From DASQFU01 sp035632955 (lineage in GTDB: Bacteria; Eisenbacteria; RBG-16-71-46), in NCBI GenBank assembly GCA_035632955.1, contig DASQFU010000107.1:1-7041 (forward strand): a stretch of 7,041 nucleotides of DNA, written 5' to 3'. Numbering within the stretch: the first letter of the stretch is position 1; every line of letters starts with the position of its first letter. Shown here one piece after another: positions 1 through 4,392 of this stretch. The translations under genes were made by a program, and so were the position numbers. A model generated the notes under the pieces. The model was given only the letters and a program-made list of their open reading frames with translations. It searched no databases and was not told the origin of the DNA.

Positions 1-18
1 CATGAGCTGCGGCTTCAT
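1..18 (-). CDS. Start of next gene, probably dihydroorotase (5' end only)
   Basis: The pyrB stop and a new ATG share the four bases ATGA at 15-18. An open frame runs from there to the window edge, giving only M-K-P-Q-L-M. A GGAGG at 23-27 lies 4 bases before the ATG, slightly closer than ideal. A second in-frame ATG sits at 1-3. In many bacteria pyrC (dihydroorotase, the next pyrimidine step) directly follows pyrB, and the overlap suggests translational coupling. Six residues cannot identify a protein, so the pyrC reading rests on gene order alone. Confidence 0.4.
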
Positions 19-1010
19 CGTGCCTCCGCGAGCGCACGCGCACATCGCCGCAACACGGCCATCCGCACCGCGACGCCGTTCGTCACCTGCTCGAAGATGC
101 GCGAGCGCGGCCCGTCGGCGACTTCCGGAGCGATCTCGACACCGCGATTCATCGGGCCGGGATGCATGACGATCGCCTCGGGCTTCATCCGCTCGACCCG
201 CGCCTCGGACACGCCCCAGGCGCGGGCGTATTCGCCGAGCGAGGCGAGCAGGCCCTGCTCCATGCGCTCGTGCTGCAGGCGCAGCGCCATGACCGCGTCG
301 GCGCCGGCCATCGCTTCGTCCAGGCTGGGCGCGACGGTCACGCCCAGCGTCTCGACCCCGGCCGGCATCAACGTGGCCGGCCCCGCGAGCACGACCTGCG
401 CTCCGAGCGCGTTCAAGCCGTGGATCGCGGAGCGAGCGACGCGCGAATGGGCGACGTCTCCGGTGATCACGATCCGCCGCCCCTCGAAGCGGCCGCCCCA
501 GGAGCGCCGCAGGGTCAGCAAATCGAGCAGGCCCTGCGTCGGATGCTCGTGGGCGCCATCGCCCGCGTTGATGACGCCGGCGTCGAGCTCGCGCGCGAGA
601 TAGGCCGCCGAGCCCGAGGCGGCGTGACGCACGACCAGCAGATCCACCCGCATCGACTGGATGACGCGCAGCGTGTCGAGCAACGTCTCGCCCTTGACCG
701 TCGACGAGTCGGTGGCCGTGAACGAGACCCGGGACGCCCCGACTCTCTGCTCCGCGAGCTCGAACGAGACGCGGGTGCGAGTCGAGTTCTCGAAGAACGC
801 GTTGCAGACGGTGACGTCGCGCAACTCGTCGGAGTGCGGATCGCGCCGATCCATGGCCGCGCGGGCCGCGTCGGCGTCGTCCAGGAGCCCGAGCAGCTCG
901 GCGCGCGCCATGCCCTCGAGTCCGAGCAGGTGGCGGCGGTCCGGCGGGGATGAAAAGGACCCAACGCCTGTCGGCGCGGGCCGTGTGACTGCGGTCGGAG
1001 TTGCGCTCAT
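15..1010 (-). CDS. pyrB: Aspartate carbamoyltransferase catalytic subunit
   Basis: This cytoplasmic enzyme condenses carbamoyl phosphate with L-aspartate to N-carbamoyl-L-aspartate, the committed step of de novo pyrimidine synthesis. The 331-residue product is a normal length for the catalytic chain. Family motifs appear in order: STRTR (76-80) for carbamoyl phosphate, KGETL (106-110) with the active-site loop lysine, HPTQ (156-159), GDVAHSRVARS (184-194), LRLQHER (243-249) for aspartate, and HPGPMNRG (283-290). All key residues are present. The ATG at 1010 has a G-rich Shine-Dalgarno 7 bases upstream and leaves a roughly 20-residue variable N-terminus. The next in-frame ATG (residue 34) would cut into the first helix. 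No regulatory chain gene (pyrI) is visible. The leader carries a predicted PyrR-binding hairpin covering the ribosome binding site, so control is probably translational and uridylate-responsive. The gene overlaps the next one by ATGA. Confidence 0.97.
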   Translation of the reverse strand: MSATPTAVTRPAPTGVGSFSSPPDRRHLLGLEGMARAELLGLLDDADAARAAMDRRDPHSDELRDVTVCNAFFENSTRTRVSFELAEQRVGASRVSFTATDSSTVKGETLLDTLRVIQSMRVDLLVVRHAASGSAAYLARELDAGVINAGDGAHEHPTQGLLDLLTLRRSWGGRFEGRRIVITGDVAHSRVARSAIHGLNALGAQVVLAGPATLMPAGVETLGVTVAPSLDEAMAGADAVMALRLQHERMEQGLLASLGEYARAWGVSEARVERMKPEAIVMHPGPMNRGVEIAPEVADGPRSRIFEQVTNGVAVRMAVLRRCARALAEAR

Positions 1011-1017
1011 CGGGAGT

Positions 1018-1026
1018 CCCCCCCTT
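1018..1026 (-). promoter_or_regulatory. pyrB Shine-Dalgarno, inside a hairpin
   Basis: The bases AAGGGGGGG on the minus strand end 7 bases before the pyrB ATG. Their 5' part (AAGGG) can pair with TCCTT at 1050-1054 in the lower stem of the PyrR-type hairpin. The 3' GGG can instead form a tiny hairpin with CCC at 1012-1014. Ribosome access is therefore likely to depend on how the leader RNA folds. Confidence 0.6.
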
Positions 1027-1054
1027 GGCGACCTCTCGGGGCCGCGTTAAAGGA
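1022..1054 (-). promoter_or_regulatory. Predicted PyrR-binding RNA stem-loop in the pyrB leader
   Basis: On the minus strand, GCGGCCCCGAGAGGTCGC (1045 down to 1028) folds into a 6-bp stem with the hexaloop CCGAGA. The known PyrR-binding consensus is ARUCCNGNGAGGYU with loop CNGNGA. Here the loop fits exactly, and the flanking pairs are changed but kept: A-U becomes G-C, R-Y is G-U, and U-G becomes C-G. Below a 5' bulge of TAAC (1046-1049) opposite a single C, TCCTT (1050-1054) pairs with AAGGG (1022-1026), the start of the pyrB Shine-Dalgarno. PyrR bound with UMP would stabilise this fold and hide the ribosome binding site. That geometry matches translational repression known in mycobacteria. 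No separate downstream terminator hairpin is seen, so Bacillus-type attenuation looks unlikely. Confidence 0.75.
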
Positions 1055-1079
1055 CGGATCGAAATCACGAACGGGCGGC

Positions 1080-1109
1080 AGTCTAGCGCATCCGCCGACC
1101 GGGCGCCAA
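1080..1109 (-). promoter_or_regulatory. Candidate sigma-70-type promoter for pyrB
   Basis: TTGGCG (1104-1109) and TAGACT (1080-1085) each match their consensus hexamer at 4 of 6 positions and are 18 bases apart. They lie between the hairpin after the upstream gene and the PyrR-type hairpin. Transcription would start near 1073, giving a leader of about 60 bases that includes the whole PyrR site. The match is modest and the genome's sigma preferences are unknown. Confidence 0.35.
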
Positions 1110-1126
1110 GGCGAAGCTCAAACCGA

Positions 1127-1153
1127 AGCGCCGGGCCCTGAGGACCCGGCGCT
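1127..1153 (-). terminator. Hairpin after the metalloprotease gene, probable terminator
   Basis: A perfect 9-bp GC-rich inverted repeat (AGCGCCGGG at 1127-1135, CCCGGCGCT at 1145-1153, 9-base loop) begins 28 bases past the TAA of the secreted-protein gene. On the minus strand it is followed by TCGGTTTGAG, with only three consecutive T. The stem is strong but the U-tract is poor, so termination may be partial or need help. Its position between the two transcription units supports the role. Confidence 0.55.
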
Positions 1154-1181
1154 GGTCGAAACCACCTCGTGTGCGCGGCGC

Positions 1182-2897
1182 TTAGTTCATCAACGCCACG
1201 CGCCGCGTCGTCACGCCCGTCGACGTCCCGAGGGTGATGAAGTACACGCCGGGCGCCGCGTCGCCGGAGCGATCGGTGCGACCGTCCCAGCTCCTCGTGT
1301 GCTCGCCGGAGAGCAGCATGCCCTCGTGCAGCGTCCGCACCCTGCGTCCGTTCACGTCCACGATGGCGAGCCGCACGAACTCCGGCTGGCCGATCCGGAA
1401 CGTCACCGAGGTGCCCTGCCTGGTCGGATTCGGCGTTGCGCCGCCGACAAACATCGTTCCCGCCGCGACCGTTTGTCCGGGCGTGACGCTGACGATGCCG
1501 TTGAACCAACCGATGTCCTCCATCAGATCGCGCGCGAGGTCGACGGTGTTGTGCAGATCGTTGTTGATGAACGGCTCCATCAGCGCGTTCGGAGCGAGAC
1601 TCACGTCCCAATGCGAGACGGAGGACCCGCCCTCGAGGACGGCTGGCGCGTACATCAGCGGCCGGCCGCTGTTGTCGGTGCCGATCTTCTGCGTCGGATG
1701 CAGGCTGATCGTGACGTTGACGCCGGTGCCCAGATTGGCCTTCAGGGTCGTGCCGTCTTCCTGGGAAATGCCGATCACCGGGATCGTGATGCTCGGGTCG
1801 GTGCCGCCCAGGTTGGTGGTCGGCAGTCCGGGCACGTTGTTGGCGATGATCACGCCGGTCGCGCCGGCGGCCTGCGCGAACTGCACCTTGGCGACGAACG
1901 TGCAGTTGCCGCGATCGATCAACGCGATGTTGCCGCTGACCGCTCCGCCGTTGACGACCGCGCTGCAGATGTCGTTCTCCGGCGCCACGCCGTCGTCCGC
2001 GAGCACCAGGTTGCCGGTCAGGCCTCCCACCGTGACCGCAGCGCCGAACGTCGCCGACACCGCCGGGTAGCTGCCGGCGATTCCCGCCGGCGAGTTCACG
2101 AGCATACGCGGACGGCCGTCCAGGTAGATCGCCGCGGCGGCGACCGCCGCTGCGCCGTCCCACACCAGGTTGCCGGTGTTGATGGCCGAGGCCGCACGCT
2201 GGGTCGCCGTCATCTCATGCCAGTGCAGGCTGACGGTGTTGTCGAACAAGAACCGGTCGTACACGCCAGGCTGACCACTCAGGTACGCGCCGTTGGCCTT
2301 GTTGGTCGGCGTGCTGAACCCGAGGCCATGGCCGATCTCATGGAGCACGACCGGCAAAAGCTCGATGTTCGCGCCTTCCAAGCCGTCGAAGCCGTAGTAC
2401 CAGGTCAGACCGCCCAGGCACACGCCGGTGTCGAGCTGGGAGTTGAACGTCGCGTTGATGTCGGGCAGCCCGCTGCTGAGATCCGTCTCGGCGAGACGGT
2501 TTGCCAGCGCCTGGTGGTACCAGGTGCTCGTGAACTCCGCGTTCGCGAAGTCGCTGTGGTACGTCAGCGGCCCGGCGCTGCCGAGTACCGCGCTCGAAGC
2601 GTCGCAGAACTGATTGTTGAACTGCGCCCGCACCTGGATCGTGACCGTGCTGGTCAGGATCGCGCCCCAGATGTTGGCCGCCTCCTGGAACACGTTCAAA
2701 CGCTGCTGGCCGCGCGTCGTGCCGGGATTGCCGCCGACCGGAGAGACAGGAGTTCCGTCGTTGAAGCCCTCGCCCGCGCCGTCGTTGTTGACGATCGTGA
2801 TGGTGGCGGCGCCAGCCAGACCAGGAGCTACGATCAGAAGCAGGGCGAACAGCAGCGACGCTACGCCGCTCGAGCGGAATCGATCGAGGATCGTCAT
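1182..2897 (-). CDS. Secreted metzincin-like metalloprotease with inserted PA domain and C-terminal sorting/FlgD-like domain
   Basis: The 571-residue product is probably an exported zinc peptidase. A Sec signal peptide covers residues 1-30 (hydrophobic core 12-28, likely cleavage after AGA). The catalytic part starts near 32 and contains HEIGHGLGF (186-194), giving two zinc histidines (186, 190) and the glutamate. The usual metzincin third histidine (HExxHxxGxxH) is replaced by Thr196. A likely substitute is His429 in SHW (428-430), followed 11 residues later by Met440 in NALMEP, like the third ligand and Met-turn of leishmanolysins. A protease-associated (PA) domain lies between, roughly 295-400, with IALIDRGNCTF and a probable Cys311-Cys332 bridge. 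Cys98 and Cys160 may also pair. Residues 486-571 form a beta-rich FlgD-Ig/type-A-sorting-like tail (PNPTRQG, SWDGR, GVYFITL). GGAGGAG at 2904-2910 overlaps the end of the upstream gene, favouring coupled translation. Substrate and activity are unknown. Confidence 0.8.
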   Translation of the reverse strand: MTILDRFRSSGVASLLFALLLIVAPGLAGAATITIVNNDGAGEGFNDGTPVSPVGGNPGTTRGQQRLNVFQEAANIWGAILTSTVTIQVRAQFNNQFCDASSAVLGSAGPLTYHSDFANAEFTSTWYHQALANRLAETDLSSGLPDINATFNSQLDTGVCLGGLTWYYGFDGLEGANIELLPVVLHEIGHGLGFSTPTNKANGAYLSGQPGVYDRFLFDNTVSLHWHEMTATQRAASAINTGNLVWDGAAAVAAAAIYLDGRPRMLVNSPAGIAGSYPAVSATFGAAVTVGGLTGNLVLADDGVAPENDICSAVVNGGAVSGNIALIDRGNCTFVAKVQFAQAAGATGVIIANNVPGLPTTNLGGTDPSITIPVIGISQEDGTTLKANLGTGVNVTISLHPTQKIGTDNSGRPLMYAPAVLEGGSSVSHWDVSLAPNALMEPFINNDLHNTVDLARDLMEDIGWFNGIVSVTPGQTVAAGTMFVGGATPNPTRQGTSVTFRIGQPEFVRLAIVDVNGRRVRTLHEGMLLSGEHTRSWDGRTDRSGDAAPGVYFITLGTSTGVTTRRVALMN

Positions 2898-2900
2898 GGC

Positions 2901-3455
2901 CTACTCCTCCACCGGCGCGGAAGCCGGAGCCACGGCGCTCGGAAGCGTCGCGTGCGGATGGGAGACGCAGGTCAGGATCCGCTTGCCGTCCGGTCCGATC
3001 TTCATGATCGCGTACTCCTCGAGCAAGCCCTTCGTGTCCACCATGAGCGACCCATCCGGGAGCCGCTGCACTTCGAACTGCTCCAGGGAATGGTCGTGGA
3101 GCGGGACCGTGGCGGGAATGCGCCGCTGAAGCTCGCTCGGCGCCCCGAGCTCCCCCGTCTCGGAGTTAATGTACGCGCGCATGCCGGCCTCGGTCGCTGC
3201 GATGACCGGCGCGGCGTTCGACTGGACTGGAGCGCGGCGGGCTTCGCTCGGACGAGATTTTGGCTTCGCCGCCGGAGCGCTCGCAACCGGAGCCGGCGTC
3301 GCAGGGGTCTCGACTGCCTGGGCGACCGCTACGTCGGGAGGATTCGCGCCCTCGGTGGCCGCGCTGCGTGGACTCGTGCTCCACGCAATGGCCGCCAAAA
3401 CAACCAGGGCTCCCAATAGCAGGAACCACGGGCGATACAGAGTCGCAGTTCGCAT
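2901..3455 (-). CDS. Membrane-anchored or exported protein of unknown function, paired with the metalloprotease
   Basis: I do not recognise a named family. The 184-residue product starts with a short basic stretch and a hydrophobic segment (about 10-25), read as a signal peptide or N-terminal anchor. An Ala/Pro-rich linker follows (about 30-85). The compact C-terminal region (about 90-168) contains GMRAYINSETGELG (91-104), LPDGSLMVD (132-140), GPDGKRI (154-160) and a lone cysteine in LTCVSHPHA (161-169). A pattern of 'RAY.(D/N).ETGEL', 'LPDGS.MV' and 'DG.....CV' is, from memory, shared by small uncharacterised exported proteins, but I could not verify this. The start at 3455 is chosen because AAAGGAG (3464-3470) lies 8 bases upstream. 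An in-frame start at 3554 would add a 33-residue extension without that site. The stop is 3 bp before the metalloprotease ATG, so the two are probably made together in the same compartment. Confidence 0.75.
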   Translation of the reverse strand: MRTATLYRPWFLLLGALVVLAAIAWSTSPRSAATEGANPPDVAVAQAVETPATPAPVASAPAAKPKSRPSEARRAPVQSNAAPVIAATEAGMRAYINSETGELGAPSELQRRIPATVPLHDHSLEQFEVQRLPDGSLMVDTKGLLEEYAIMKIGPDGKRILTCVSHPHATLPSAVAPASAPVEE

Positions 3456-3463
3456 CAAAGGCA

Positions 3464-3470
3464 CTCCTTT
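3464..3470 (-). promoter_or_regulatory. Ribosome binding site deciding the start of the 184-aa protein
   Basis: AAAGGAG on the minus strand is 8 bases upstream of the ATG at 3453-3455. It places the hydrophobic segment at the N-terminus, as expected for a signal sequence, and argues against the longer frame that begins at 3554. Confidence 0.7.
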
Positions 3471-3636
3471 CAAGTGACGTGGCACCGAACCTGCGTTGAC
3501 GGCCCCTAACAGGCTACCGCCTATCCCGAAGAATCGAAAGAAGAACGTCCGCAAGGGGTGTTTCTCAAAGCCAGCCGGTGCGCGTCAGCGGCCTGCGCCC
3601 TCACCGACGGGTTCATAACGGTGAAACAGGGCCACG

Positions 3637-3679
3637 AGGGTCGCCGGGGATGTGCGCACGGCTTCGGACTCGCGACCCT
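3637..3679 (-). terminator. Inverted repeat at the end of pyrR, weak terminator candidate
   Basis: AGGGTCGC begins inside the pyrR stop codon (3672-3679) and is matched by GCGACCCT at 3637-3644, an 8-bp stem enclosing 27 bases. Downstream on the minus strand is GTGGCCCTGTTTCACC, with only a TTT. The large loop and short T run make intrinsic termination uncertain. The rest of the 222-bp gap to the next gene (3456-3677) shows no convincing promoter, although the change in function suggests one should exist. Confidence 0.25.
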
Positions 3680-4229
3680 AGTCCTGCAGCTCCTTGATCA
3701 CCACCGAATCCACGCCGTCGATCTCGATGAGCTTGACCCCGATCACCTCCTTCTTGGAGGTCGGGACGTTCTTGCCCACGAAGTCGGCGCGGATCGGCAG
3801 CTCGCGATGTCCGCGGTCGATCACCACCGCGAGCTGAATGGATCGCGGGCGACCGAAGTCGATCAGGGCATCCATCGCCGCGCGCACGGTGCGCCCCGTG
3901 TAGAGCACGTCGTCCACGAGCACGGCGATCTTGCCGTTGATGTCGACCGGAATCTCGCTCGAGCCGCCGACCACCGGTTGGTGCGAGACGGTCGAGAGAT
4001 CGTCGCGATAGAGCGTGATATCCAGGCTGCCCTGAGCCGGCGCCTTGCCCTCGAACTCCTGAATCTTCCGAGCGATGCGCGCCGCCAGCGGAACTCCGCG
4101 GCGGCGGATGCCGATGAGCACGAGCTCGTCGACGCCCTTGTTGCGCTCGACGACCTCGTGCGCGATGCGCGTGACGATCCGGCGCACGCCGTCGGCATCC
4201 AGGATCTCGGCCTTCTCCTTCAAGGTCAC
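3678..4229 (-). CDS. pyrR: PyrR: pyrimidine operon RNA-binding regulator / uracil phosphoribosyltransferase
   Basis: PyrR binds a hairpin in pyr mRNA when UMP or UTP is high and reduces pyr expression; many members also convert uracil and PRPP to UMP. The 183-residue product is typical in length. It has the type I phosphoribosyltransferase fold: GIRRRGVPLA (40-49), ITLYRDDL (71-78), the PRPP loop VLVDDVLYTGRT (103-114), and the PyrR-typical VIDRGHRELPIRADFVGKNV (136-155). No key residue appears lost. The GTG at 4229 is chosen because GGAGGT (4236-4241) is 6 bases upstream and family similarity starts there; an upstream GTG at 4301 would add unrelated residues. The ribosome binding site sits in a small self-complementary GCGGAGGTCCGC. 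The expected RNA target is not next to pyrR but in the pyrB leader about 2.6 kb downstream, past two unrelated genes. Confidence 0.95.
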   Translation of the reverse strand: MTLKEKAEILDADGVRRIVTRIAHEVVERNKGVDELVLIGIRRRGVPLAARIARKIQEFEGKAPAQGSLDITLYRDDLSTVSHQPVVGGSSEIPVDINGKIAVLVDDVLYTGRTVRAAMDALIDFGRPRSIQLAVVIDRGHRELPIRADFVGKNVPTSKKEVIGVKLIEIDGVDSVVIKELQD

Positions 4230-4235
4230 GGGCGG

Positions 4236-4241
4236 ACCTCC
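4236..4241 (-). promoter_or_regulatory. Strong Shine-Dalgarno fixing the GTG start of pyrR
   Basis: GGAGGT ends 6 bases before the GTG at 4227-4229. It lies within GCGGAGGTCCGC (4232-4243), whose ends can pair (GCGG with CCGC, loop AGGT), so the site may be partly in a loop. The PyrR loop sequence CNGNGA is absent here. Confidence 0.7.
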
Positions 4242-4299
4242 GCATGGGAGCCGTCCGCGCCGCGATCGGCGGCCGGAGCGGCATGGGTCGGGGCGCGGC

Positions 4300-4329
4300 A
4301 CATTAGCGGCATCCGCAGCGCGCAGGCAA
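4300..4329 (-). promoter_or_regulatory. Weak promoter candidate upstream of pyrR
   Basis: TTGCCT (4324-4329; 4 of 6 matches) and TAATGT (4300-4305; 3 of 6) are 18 bases apart and would start transcription about 65 bases before the pyrR GTG. The -35-like element falls in the second copy of a direct repeat. The match is poor, and pyrR could instead be read through from glyS. Confidence 0.25.
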
Positions 4330-4350
4330 GCGTGGAACGGGCAAACGTGG
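4325..4350. repeat. Imperfect 11-bp tandem direct repeat in the glyS-pyrR gap
   Basis: On the plus strand GGCAAGCGTGG (4325-4335) and GGCAAACGTGG (4340-4350) match at 10 of 11 positions and start 15 bp apart. They lie just upstream of or overlapping the candidate pyrR promoter. This could be a binding site for an unknown regulator or chance in GC-rich DNA. Confidence 0.4.
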
Positions 4351-4363
4351 ACGTGACGGCCGG

Positions 4364-4382
4364 CGAGCGCATGCCGCGCTCG
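4364..4382 (-). terminator. Hairpin directly after glyS, no U-tract
   Basis: CGAGCGC and GCGCTCG form a perfect 7-bp stem with a 5-base loop starting 10 bases after the glyS TGA. The following bases (CCGGCCGTCACG) hold no T run. It may protect the 3' end or mark a factor-dependent stop rather than act as a classical intrinsic terminator. Confidence 0.35.
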
Positions 4383-4392
4383 GCGGCGAAAC

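Noticed and set aside
162..953. 263-residue plus-strand open frame opposite pyrB
   Set aside because: It is a shadow of pyrB, whose active-site motifs are all intact on the minus strand.
1299..3419. 706-residue plus-strand open frame spanning the metalloprotease and the small exported protein
   Set aside because: Composition is Arg/Asp/Val/His-rich with no domain signature. The opposite strand has signal peptides, catalytic motifs and Shine-Dalgarno sites.
3456..3554. Longer N-terminus for the small exported protein (start at 3554)
   Set aside because: It would bury the signal-like segment behind 33 extra residues and ignore a good AAAGGAG site in front of the ATG at 3455.
3545..3575. Sigma-54-like TGGC ... 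TTGC pair upstream of the small exported protein
   Set aside because: The spacing between the GG and GC elements is far longer than the 10 bases that sigma-54 promoters need.
3597..3613. Second PyrR-like loop (CGGTGA followed by GGG on the minus strand) in the gap after pyrR
   Set aside because: The hexaloop fits CNGNGA, but the flanking bases do not form the required stem (G opposite G in the second pair) and no Shine-Dalgarno is next to it.
4232..4243. GCGGAGGTCCGC at the pyrR ribosome site as a PyrR-binding loop (autoregulation)
   Set aside because: It lacks the CNGNGA loop; the self-complementarity is only 4-5 bp around an ordinary Shine-Dalgarno.
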